Positions 33,401 to 40,969 of a stretch of 64,000 nucleotides of DNA are shown here, piece after piece (within the stretch, counting starts at the first letter, position 1; each line of letters begins with the position of its first letter). The DNA is from Bryopsis sp. KO-2023 (taxonomy: Eukaryota > Chlorophyta > Ulvophyceae > Bryopsidales > Bryopsidaceae): positions 1,674,001 through 1,738,000 of the forward strand of contig BSYQ01000005.1 of the NCBI GenBank assembly GCA_030272585.1, given 5' to 3'. A model generated the notes under the pieces. It had not been told where the DNA came from. It searched no databases and saw nothing but the letters and a program-made list of their open reading frames with translations. The position numbers and the translations under genes are program-made.

Positions 33401-33487
33401 AGGATTGAGGAAATCAATGGCAAACTCAGGAGGGGTAGGAAACCTTTCCTAGAAGTGCACAAATCACAGATCAGGCACTTCTTCTGA
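27419..33487 (+). CDS. Element 2 Gag-Pol fused polyprotein
   Basis: The ATG spans the LTR/primer-site boundary (A of the LTR, TG of the primer site). The N-terminus MVSERTGWILAFGGLALLAG has a membrane-type helix, and a second hydrophobic segment (VGAGIASSLLLGYLL) lies near residue 125. A Gag core follows, then one CCHC knuckle (CQFCGRKGHWEAQC, near 28357) and protease motif LVDSGSGCSIMP (near 28600). A Ser/Thr/Glu-rich spacer of about 550 residues with degenerate internal repeats separates protease from RT. RT shows FTVLDLEQGFFQVD, LPQGWNCSPGLF and FVDD (near 31470). RNase H starts at FTDWSSSGWGY. Integrase has HKEGH...CQTC and DDE residues in GMDIIG, LCDGAAYF and NGVVERRNR. No frameshift is needed, unlike elements 1 and 3. 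Confidence 0.93.
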   Translation: MVSERTGWILAFGGLALLAGMSLLLQRPPTISDQNAAPATPAGRAPATYPPSPPPFSTPHTPRTSPHELWQRLMWSIRHRHSHRALPSPSPNPAAAWDTLELVQLADRMHKLWGVLRGSNANLVGAGIASSLLLGYLLKFLDKGSAWLRRRRTETAMRREVLELGSAAPAASVSTEGSATLDRLRRLQQTEGETELEFLQRYFLMFLNTGQAAEVEEEKKAVRLLVARLPGRVLSRVVVETEFEKLTFSGLRELLDRMKRRTEYREAVLAEVKKDEEGKTEGKVEAKAEPNAGTKVLVADRPPTRTGETPLCQFCGRKGHWEAQCRTKRRAQVASVNDDAFGELLEAIQNEQSSSACHSVAAGTPAGDTVRKQLRVKLRLEGEQRGSNQLFEALVDSGSGCSIMPWKVCQRHGWGVAPPKGVLTLTGFNGSKENVRGTVTLDVKIGPWEGKEVFLVSENTSQIILGVPLLAHLSLTVDCARNCLWGKNGTSIPCHAVMKVGEKSGKLERGVVRVLQDPLTKKGRRIRLVGKDGEFRLPLGSSLVLGPYAIKTVVLPFRITGPGLFSLMAIGQPHNLLHSVTTNSDGRVRLTLYNAQLEARMLTAKLCLVSFRVAEGTPVVIEEGGAEEECVEQEEDGLLPHGLDLREKEEVEPEEEGCFGIEKKGDGGCQTVSFPPQEVESEEGGCSGIEKQGDGGCKKVSFPPPKNDCGSLEVFDRTSGSKGSWGTMQSNQDWDSQTGQLASVEQQLSPEGDSRVLSNSAQNRDIPTISSDSGEQHLSSGDGCVLRSLTTQNSEAVATENPTNSATLRKSQSTASLTELDVSSATHYPLRDRIEGKDSENEGRTQTSNTDFECQPNNYNATGQFISSAREKGGKIFGLQTSSSEAVHHLPKSDTQGRVQQSKFHTQEENVASESPANSATLGTSQGTFSTPQQDQWRDLPRGREGQTCGENQGTQSVLTPNRLTAHSTLLQESKAVATESPTDRETLGQSQSTVQSSQKEKGGCSPRGGVVGAVEQTHNEGPTVTTESPTNSDILGKNQSSVSHLQEETLLCSPRGGVGGTVEQEHLDLWKYWEALRGKPPGRSFSEHTTSSLSHLTTIWEEVADDLLDNTTAVGTGERLWNGHTATVQTTQEQPACTSETQSETEDTGSVEYWRREFPNVIRDDLSRDAKATAAPLRVCHREVKWRVPFHRIPLHNTGIRYYATDVAPKEIRKLLTSLQGQGVIRPLGVGERALFSHVLFLRKPNGKVRKTVDFRLLNSYSDAWKTSLLHVRDVLKSIPPEWDYFTVLDLEQGFFQVDVCDSLQPLFAFETGEGDYTYLRLPQGWNCSPGLFHSRIRSSIHGYPGRNFVDDLIIGGEGVEGHDRNLRRVLTRLDEMGLRINRAKAVVRQKEVTYLGYTVTKGSYGLRRYVDDQVRQLPEMRDVRDVRQFVGMLNVCRGVCPNFHNIIQPLLELPKGSNPKLMQQLVAEAWKSILTNNVKLGNSDSGEYNLFTDWSSSGWGYVLFRGTPSEGCIVSLNSRKCADKGGEKVSSYLGELQALIWALKSVSQVVAGGQLTLHTDSNSAVQRITKLAPKEVVEDIRVVRLLAWLAENYPSPGRLRVQFLPGTSNPWADLLSRWYSRPTQTQGQVCALEPQEMQISKNTSMESGGSNRSTEQVLEQAEAVDSKESDSERSGMSGNTELGHAYTGGSRGEELGKIAEGKELSRDQLERLHKEGHWSPQKLLWLCAQHGWKANRGDLEEIQRYCQTCQRVAPKKEKELLRGAGHLTHPGQTVGMDIIGPLPSGRSGHNHIVVVVDHLSRDSMVWKTKEVKGKQVRECLGEWIATHGSPDNLLCDGAAYFHSKDMRAWYKDNHIQVWRTPPYHHRANGVVERRNRALISKIRVLLLDHGGYWDDWLQKANWMVCNMVNRTTGWPPCKVWTLSSKEWDRIQQRLKESREKVNAQKKLSDWNHFLGEEVLLYDSARAEKKDQKFSASWKGPYKIVELISPSRVRIEEINGKLRRGRKPFLEVHKSQIRHFF

Positions 33488-33687
33488 GTAGAATGGTGGT
33501 GATGAGAGAATAGGTAGGACCAGAAGACATAGTAAACGGAGGAGAGAAGGTTTCTTTTACATCCGGTGAGGGATGTTTTTTTCTGATGAAACACAGTGTA
33601 GGAGAAGGCTACACTGGTGTGGAAGTGAGGATATTAGTTTATTCTACCACGAGTAGAACTTTTTCGGAGGTTTGAGGCAGTGAAGCG

Positions 33688-34013
33688 TGTTGGACCGGGT
33701 AGAACACAAGTACTGAAAGACAGACATAAGAGCGTCACATCAACAAATTCACACAACGGACACTCATTTCTAATGAAAGTACTACCACACGATTTGACTC
33801 TGAGAGCGATGTCAAATCTGTTGAATCGACTGGTCAGTGCGGGTGAGAGGCCCATGGCAGTAGGGGATTTACGTTAGAAGTACGAGGTATGAGTCAGTGG
33901 AGGAAGTGTGAGAGTTGAGTGAGTCGGGAAGGAAAGTCTGTGAACGGGAGTTCGGGGTTGTCTTTTTGTTGTAAGACTTTTTTTGCGGAAGGCTCGTTCT
34001 TCCAGTAACAACA
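33688..34013 (+). repeat. 3' LTR of element 2
   Basis: Same 326 bp as the 5' copy, with no difference noticed. The sequence just upstream (GGAGGTTTGAGGCAGTGAAGCG) is purine-rich and may be the polypurine tract. Confidence 0.93.
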
Positions 34014-34839
34014 CCTTTTTTTTTGGCCCACGAAAGGGCAAAAAAGTTTCTTTACAAGACAATTTTGGGGCCACAAAAGGGCCACAAAAGATACAACAGC
34101 CAGATTTAGGGCCACTTTGGGGCTGGCAAAATTGAAAAAACAATATTGAAACGAGTGAGAAAACGTGTGATTCAGAAAGGAGAAGGAAAAACGAGCAAGA
34201 TAAGAAGCGGACAGGTGCCCAAAGCACACCAACCAGGGTCGGATGGACTGTGAAATGCCAACAGGGCAGGGTCAGGAAAAGAGGGACCAGGTTCAACCAG
34301 ACCACCAACGCCAAAACGCATCCTCACACTCTCAAATCCCCCTCCCACAAGACACAATTCTTTCCAGTGTGTCGAATTTGCCCCCAGGTCGCTGCTTCCA
34401 GACATTCCGGATGGGCGGAAGAAGTCAGAAGGGGAGCCGCCGTTGTGGGCACGCCGCCCACAACGGCGGGCGGATGGCGAACGAATTTCAACCGCAACGT
34501 CACCGCTGCTTCAATGTGGGCCGAATGTGGCGGTCACTGGAACTCACACAATTGTTCACCTTCCCGTCCAAGGCAGTTCCCAACGAAAGTTCACATTCGG
34601 GCAAGAAAAAGTTCGCACACGGGGGCGCCACACCGAGCCCTGTCGAGGGGGAGGACCTCCGTTTGTCATGTATCAAAAAAGCGTTTGAATGCCAGATGGG
34701 GAACAGGAAAGGAAGAAGATCAGGGGGACAGAAGTCCGTTTCATCACACAGTAGTGCCTAATTTTTTTTCCGCACCTCATATTTTCTACACAAAAAGAGC
34801 ATACCGTCACACCATCCAAAGCTCCTCTGCAGAAAAAGC
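34014..34839. other. Upstream region of secreted gene B, with inverted repeat
   Basis: Begins with the right half of the dispersed repeat (to about 34130). A perfect 14-bp inverted repeat, CCGCCGTTGTGGGC with a 5-nt loop, lies at 34437-34469. Two overlapping open frames of 172 and 201 codons cross the region, but neither shows a domain or coding bias; it is more likely promoter and 5' UTR of gene B. Confidence 0.5.
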
Positions 34840-36945
34840 ATGCCAACATCCGTGACACGCGTGTTTTTCCTTGCGTCCCTTTTGTTGGTGGCGTCCGCTC
34901 AAGGCTCAAACACTCCGACGGTCGGAGCGCGTCTACAAGGAGCCAGGCCGCAAGTGGTCATTGGCACTCGCAGCGCTGAGCCCAGAGGTCGACAGAAAAA
35001 TGGACAACAGGACCAAACGGTGGTCGCTGCGATCGCGTCTGCCCAGGTCTCCGCAACGAGCCATGATGTGAGGCTCGCGGAGCCTGTGGCCGTCGGTTCG
35101 GACGCAGGTACTGCCGCCGGAGACCCTGCAGCTAGAACTGTTGGTGAACGTGAGGCCATGCACACTACGAAAGCAATACCGCCTTACGTGATTGGTCCTC
35201 GGAAGCCGATAGTCGTCTAGGTTCTGCGGAAAGTACGAGCCTTTTTCAGCGACGACACCGCGCGCGTGCCGCTTTCCAAAAAACGGGAGGAAAGACACGG
35301 GAAGCGGCGTCGTTGTGACAGATATGACTTACCAATATCCATGCATGCACACTTTTCTTCGATCTGCTGGGTGAATAGGCCTGGGTGGATGGGGTTTTGT
35401 GATTTATGGGTTGAGGCCATGATTTTGCTCCGATTTAGGTGCTTCAGCAACATTCGGAGGCACAGGCGTGATCACAGCCCCAATCGAAGCATTCCCCACA
35501 GAGACTAGACAGGCCCCAATAGATGTATCAAAAAAACTGAACACGGCGATTCGAAACTCTGATATCGCCGGGGCTGTCGAGATCATGACTAGAGAGGACG
35601 ACGTGCACGAGCTGGCAAGGGGCCTCAAATTCGACGGCTCCGAAAGAAGCACTCTCCTCAAGAAATCTGCATCCCGAATGCCGGATGGAGATGTGATCAC
35701 GATGAAGTCCATCGCAAAAGCTGTGTTGGACACTAAAGATGCCCGGAAATTTGCAATGGTGATGGCCCTTTCCACGCTGAACGAACGTGAGTCAAGCTTT
35801 GGGTAGGATGAACTGCGGAATCTTTCAAACACCCCCCCCCCCCCCACCTCCCCGCTTCAGACAAATTGGTATTTTATTCCCAAAGCGGAGGGACTGCAAG
35901 ATGGATTCATCTTCCTCAGCGTAAAATATCAAGAAGAAGAAAGAGAGAGTTTTTTAATTAGAGTGCCAGGATTTGCCTCGGTCAATCGAAACCAGGTGTT
36001 TCGAGAAGGAAACACCGCACCACCAGGTTGTTTGGTTATCCTGCACGCTGTAGGATTTCGATTTTTGCTGATTGTTGCTGACTTGCACAGGCCGTGAGGA
36101 TTTAGAGCGGAAGCTGGTCCAAGTTCTTCGTGACAGAGAACTGATGCATGCGATTCTCTTCGCTGATCCAGCAAGACAGGTAGATACACCCATGAGTCAG
36201 ACTGTCATTCTCTCTCTGTAGGCCTCTTCCCCCTCCCTGTATTTTCCAGATCACCAATACAAAAAATAATTATGAAAATTGATGTTGTAGATCTAGGAAT
36301 GTGGTGGAATAACTACCACTGGTATTGGTCAGAAAATGCTGACTGTGAGAATCCCTCAGCTAGTATCAGGAGAAAGCAAACCTTCAACGTAAAGTTGTGC
36401 CAAAATCGAGGACAATGATAATAGCATATTCTGTTTCTGGGGAAAAGTACCTGTACCCACTAGAGATCTTTTACTTCACTTAACTGTTGACTAAGCCATT
36501 AGGTAAGACATGCCATGTGGTATCACCTACAAGAAAATATGGTCAATTAGCCAACATCAGGCTGTCGGCTGTTTGCAGCAATTTTTTCTTTCTCGACTCA
36601 TCATTCTGGGTTGTATGAACCAGAATTTCGTTGTTGTTTTTTCCCCTCTTTCGTTTATGTGGTGTTAATTCGTTCAGCAGATGCATGGTTGACCTTTTTT
36701 TTTTATGGATGCATGAGTGGCTTGAACAATTTGTCCTGTGGTTATTGTTACTGCAGTTCATTCCAGATGAAGTCAGAGTGTTATCTTCCTCGCCAAGAAT
36801 TCGGCAATCCGAAAAAGATGGATCGACAAATGGTAGAAATGGCCGACGAAGATTAACATGTCAGGGATGCAGTCCCGAAAACTCGTTCGTTTGCGTTCAT
36901 TGTTGGCCAAAAGATATTTGTCAATTATTTTCTTTTTGCCCTTAA
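34840..36945 (+). CDS. Secreted protein B, paralogue of protein A
   Basis: Exons are 34840-35107 (donor less certain; a second in-phase donor lies near 35139), 35439-35786, 36091-36179 and 36757-36945 (TAA), giving about 297 aa. The leader MPTSVTRVFFLASLLLVASA is a signal peptide. The middle domain aligns with protein A (LNTAIRNSDIAGAVEI, LARGLKFD, DVITMKSIAKAVLDTKDARK, MALSTLNER). The third exon gives LMHAILFADPARQ against LMSAILNADANKE. The last exon begins FIPDE (A has FVPDV) and ends with the same CX2CX7CX2CX5CX5C module (LTCQGC to FSFCP). Intron phases 1, 1, 0 and the 89-nt third exon equal those of gene A. The family is unrecognised. The genes are in opposite orientation and separated by element 2 and other genes. 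Confidence 0.82.
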
Positions 36946-37691
36946 TGAACGGGTTGGAAAAAGAAAAAAAGAAAAAGGAAAGAAAAGTGAAAAGGAAAAG
37001 GAAAAAGAGAAAGCCTTGAATTGAAAAATCAAAAAATGGAAAGGGTAAAATTTTCTTACGTGCGGGTGAAAAGAAGAAGAAGAAAAAAAAAAAATTGCGA
37101 TGGTCTCTTGTTGCATACCAGTAGTTGAAAAAAAAAAAAAATGGAGAAGACCAAAAAAAAAAAAAAATTGAAGGCAGATCGCAATAATTACACTTTTTGA
37201 TTTTTTTTTTTGCGCATTGAAATCCTCACTCCGTGGTAAATTTTCGCATCAAGTTGTCTTTTTTTTGTATTTCGTTTCTTTTCAGCCCTTTTTTTTTTAC
37301 AATAGACTTGACTGAGGGAGAAAAAGGGGAGGGGGGGTGGGGTAGACCTTGGCCAAGTCAGCTGAATTTCGACCTTGTTTAGGGAGGATTTGGGAGATAT
37401 TCAGGGATAGGCAAAAGGGGGGGATTGGTGATGCGTGGGAGGCAGCGGGAGGGGGGGGGGGGGCAGAGGGGTTAGGCTCTTTCTATATTTCGATATTTGT
37501 TTAAATTGTATTGATAGAATTCCCTGATGAGGAATAAGATGAAGAGGCAACCAAAAAAAAATGGAAGCAAGACAAGAAAAAGACCAAACAGGAAACCTCG
37601 AATTGAGAATAACACATTCAATTGCAGGGAATAAGTGATCAAGAAGGGGAAGAGTTTCAGCGACATAGGATGCCATGTTTGGGTTGGTTGG

Positions 37692-37731
<40 letters not shown>

Positions 37732-38555
37732 GTGAATTGCCCTCGTCCAAGGCAAATGCCACAAATTGATTTTATTTCTTTTTTTTTGTTTTTTCGTTCC
37801 CAAAATCCTTCCCATGCTAGCTTCTTCGTCTTTTTTTATTTTTTATGTAGGTTTTGGGAAAGAAGGGGGGTTTGGGAAACAAGGTCAAGGTTGGTTAGGG
37901 GATAATGTGGGTTTTTGAAAGGGTAGGACTTTGAAAAAAAAAAAGATAAAAAATCAAAAAAAAAGAAGACAATATATCGTCAATTGTGGAAGATTGTGTT
38001 TCTGGATTTCGTTTTCTTTCTTTTTTTGCTCGTCACGAAAAGTTTGGTGGTTGTTTTGTCGTCGTGGTGTCTAGGTTTGTAGAGGTCATCTAGAAATAAG
38101 CGGGGACAATAAGTAGGACAAAAAATTCAACAAAAAAAAGTGAGGAAGAAAAGCAAACCATGAAAACAAGCAAACAATCAAAAAAAATATATATCGAATA
38201 TGGTAAGTCCCAATGGAGTGAAAAAAAAAAAAATCGTTATTTCTTTTTTTTTTTTCTTCTGTGCATACGGTGTGCGTGTACTCCGTTTTTCTATTATTGC
38301 TATCGTGTTTTGCTTTTTTTTATAGAATTTTAAGGCAAGTTATTCTGATATTGAAAAATTCTGAACATCTAATTGTGGATAGGAACGTAGGTGGGGGTGA
38401 ACACGTCTCAACAAAAAGGAAGAAAGAAAGAAAAAAAAAGCTTGAACATTGTGACGAGAATTGAATTGTATTGTGGTTCAAACATCGAGTTCCATTCGTG
38501 GTTGGGGATTGGAGAACAAGTAGCACCGATTCTTAGAATGTTCGAATGGTATATA
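36946..38555. other. Intergenic low-complexity region
   Basis: Rich in A/T and G homopolymers, with a GT microsatellite at about 37693-37734. Contains the 3' UTR of gene B and the left flank of element 3. No gene is supported. Confidence 0.6.
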
Positions 38556-38875
38556 TGATACCGGAATCAACGGTTATGGTAGTCTCAGCAGCGGAATAGA
38601 CATGGACTATTCCCTGCAGCAGAATCAATCTGACTGGACCACGGTCTACCAGCCTGGAATGGTGCCAGCTGTGGACCGCGTCCAGTCAGGACCACATTCT
38701 GATCCCCATCATACATGTGTGGTCATGCACGGACCCAAGTCCGGATGACCTGGAATACGGTTAACCACGATTCTGCCCGCGGGACTAGCCCAGCAGACTA
38801 TAAGAACCCGAGTCCACAGTTGTGGACTACCCCCAGTTATTTTGACGGAATAGTCTACTCAGAATCACCATATCA
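38556..38875 (+). repeat. 5' LTR of element 3
   Basis: A 320-bp direct repeat of 46651-46970, bounded by TGATA and TATCA. Confidence 0.94.
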
Positions 38876-39050
38876 ACTGGTTTCGGAGCGAACCTCTTTC
38901 CTCTGTTCGACTACGCACCGTGCATGGACCACGCACAAACTACCGACCAGCCTACCGCGGAGTTTTGGGCATACTACTACCAAAAAGTCTGTGCCTCATA
39001 CGGGACTAGCGGAGACTACGCAGAAAGCGTCGGGTCTACAGATGGACAGA

Positions 39051-40925
39051 CAGATGATACCGCACCAAGCTCAGTCCGACCGGATGTCTATATCCGAGGG
39101 GGAGGAGTACTACGAGGATCCCCCTATGGAGGAACCACTACCAGTTCCAGTGAACGTTCAGAATGTTCAGAACAACGTTCTGTACAATCACCACCAAGTC
39201 GAGATCAACAACCAGCACCAGGAAATATTGGAGCAGAGTGCGGAAGAAGTGCATAGGCTACGCGGCGACACTCACGAGTGGGCGACGCGGACTGAGACCG
39301 AACTGACAGCAGCCTTGGAGGAAATACGCCAGTGGGTACGGACTACTCAAACTAATGGAGCCCAGGATAATGTTCTCAGGCTTGAAGAGTTACGACAGAG
39401 TCTACTGGAGGAGATGGCGCAGCACCGTGAAAATACCCATGACCAAGCTCTTCGAAGCGAAGAACGCGTCCTGCAGGCCCATGAGAGACTCGCGGAGAGA
39501 ATGGACCGAAAGGCGGAACATTTGGTGGACCGCGCGGACCGTTTCGAGCGCAAGGTGGAACTTGGCGAAGTGGAAACGAAGACTACGGTGGAGGACTTGG
39601 TCCACAAAATCAGCAAGATACCGAAGCATATTCCGCCCCAGAACGTGGCAGCATGGCCAGTGAACACTGTGGTCCAAGATCCACACGCGGCCCAGGTCGA
39701 GGCGGAGAATGCAGGTGGACCACCAATTCCACCAGCCCAGGTGCCACCACCGCAACGTCTACCCCGACCGACTGACGGAGTCCGAATTCCGGGAATAGGC
39801 CAGTCCTCAGCAGCAGCATCGGGACACTTGCCAACCGACCCTTTCGCTGGTATGGGGTCCTATGCGTCAGTCCAGCAACAAGGACCAGGCCAGGGACAAG
39901 CGGGGTCTAGCAGACAGCACGCCATGGGAGGACGTGGTGGTGGAGGACCAGGAGACCCAGGAGGAGACGATGACGGAAATGGGCGAGGACCACCAAGAAA
40001 TCCACGTGACCCAAGAGGCGGGCCAGGTGGACCAGGAGGGCCAGGAGGACCAGGCGGACCACCACTGGTACCAGATGGCAACGCCGGACCTGGCGCCAAC
40101 GTCTTGCGCCAACTGAAGCTCAATATGCCGAAGGCGTTCACGGGCCAAGGTGAAGTCTCAGTCTGGGTGATGGAGATGAGCCGCTGGTTGCGCGCGTATG
40201 ACCTGCCGGAATACCACTGGGACCGCGTTTTCGCCACACACCTGTCTGGTGCAGCTTCCCGCTGGATGAACCTGCACGAGTTACACGTCAGTCAGGGCAT
40301 CAAGGCCCCATTTGCGGACTGGTCCGAACTGACTCGGGAATTGAGGAATCAGTTTGAACCTACCACGACGGCTGAGCGTGCGAGAACCGAATTGCGCACG
40401 TTACGACAGGTCGGGTCCGTGAGGGACTACGTGAACAAATTCCAAGGAATTTGTTTTCGTATACCCTCCATGACCAATGAGGAGCAGTATTCAGCATTCA
40501 TCTCAGGTCTAAAGGAACCTATCAAGACCTCTGTGGCCGGCTTTGTACGAGGCTCAGTACAGGAAGCGATCGAAATGTCCGAGCGCTTGGACGGTGTCAG
40601 AGCTCTACAAGCTGGGAATGCAGGCGGACCACGACGCAGATGGAGACAGAGACCGGACAGAGTCAATGCATTGGGAGGTATTCCCGAGGAGCCGGACCGC
40701 ATGAACAACATCAATAACCATCAGCGCGATGGTCAACGGCGTGATCAAGGACGTGGCCGAGGACGAGGCCGCGGTCGCGGTCGTGGCCAAGGACGTGGAC
40801 AAGGGCGAGGCGGTGGACAACGACCAGCAGGAGGACCACCGGGACTCAAGTGCTATTTGTGCAATGGAAATCATGGAGTCCGCAACTGTCCAGGATTGGA
40901 CAGAGCACGCCGTTCTTTAAACTAG
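39051..40925 (+). CDS. gag: Element 3 Gag
   Basis: The frame is open from 38715 inside the LTR and across the primer-binding site; MDRQMIPHQAQ near 39050 is the first good ATG-led start after it, though an earlier start is possible. A coiled coil (EILEQSAEEVHRLRGDTHEW onward) covers about 39210-39640. A Pro/Gly-rich linker and the Retrotrans_gag core follow (FTGQGEVSVWVMEMSRWLRA to about 40560). An RGRGRG/RGQGRG basic tract, likely RNA-binding, comes before a single zinc knuckle CYLCNGNHGVRNC. That knuckle has three rather than four residues between the second Cys and the His. The stop TAG at 40923-40925 abuts the slippery site TTTAAAC. Confidence 0.88.
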   Translation, partial: QMIPHQAQSDRMSISEGEEYYEDPPMEEPLPVPVNVQNVQNNVLYNHHQVEINNQHQEILEQSAEEVHRLRGDTHEWATRTETELTAALEEIRQWVRTTQTNGAQDNVLRLEELRQSLLEEMAQHRENTHDQALRSEERVLQAHERLAERMDRKAEHLVDRADRFERKVELGEVETKTTVEDLVHKISKIPKHIPPQNVAAWPVNTVVQDPHAAQVEAENAGGPPIPPAQVPPPQRLPRPTDGVRIPGIGQSSAAASGHLPTDPFAGMGSYASVQQQGPGQGQAGSSRQHAMGGRGGGGPGDPGGDDDGNGRGPPRNPRDPRGGPGGPGGPGGPGGPPLVPDGNAGPGANVLRQLKLNMPKAFTGQGEVSVWVMEMSRWLRAYDLPEYHWDRVFATHLSGAASRWMNLHELHVSQGIKAPFADWSELTRELRNQFEPTTTAERARTELRTLRQVGSVRDYVNKFQGICFRIPSMTNEEQYSAFISGLKEPIKTSVAGFVRGSVQEAIEMSERLDGVRALQAGNAGGPRRRWRQRPDRVNALGGIPEEPDRMNNINNHQRDGQRRDQGRGRGRGRGRGRGQGRGQGRGGGQRPAGGPPGLKCYLCNGNHGVRNCPGLDRARRSLN

Positions 40926-40969
40926 AAGACCGAGGCGAGCCACCGGCCTCTAGAGAAGAACGGGGTGGC
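40916..40969 (+). promoter_or_regulatory. -1 ribosomal frameshift signal, element 3
   Basis: The heptamer T TTA AAC (40916-40922) is in gag phase and is followed at once by the gag stop TAG. After a 9-nt spacer, GAGGC (40932-40936) can pair with GCCTC (40946-40950). Loop bases GCCACC (40939-40944) can pair with GGTGGC (40964-40969), an H-type pseudoknot layout. A -1 shift reads FKLEDRGEPP, the pol frame. UUUAAAC is a well-known strong slippery sequence; the pseudoknot is inferred. Confidence 0.82.

Larger units (their letters stand above)
27094..34013 (+). mobile_element. LTR element 2: Ty3/Gypsy-type retrotransposon with single Gag-Pol ORF
   Basis: The two 326-bp LTRs (27094-27419 and 33688-34013) look identical by eye and have TGTTGG...AACAACA ends. 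A CCTT duplication is seen at both flanks. The primer-binding site TGGTTTCGGAGCGAAC follows the LTR directly at 27420. One uninterrupted ORF of about 2,020 codons fills the interior. Identical LTRs and an intact ORF mean a recent, possibly still active, insertion. Confidence 0.94.

Noticed and set aside
34243..34855. Two overlapping open frames of 172 and 201 codons upstream of gene B
   Set aside because: Neither shows a domain, and both cross the 14-bp inverted repeat. The signal-peptide start of gene B is a far better coding start.
37693..37734. Functional element in the GT repeat
   Set aside because: It is an ordinary dinucleotide microsatellite; the Thr/His frame over it is an artefact.
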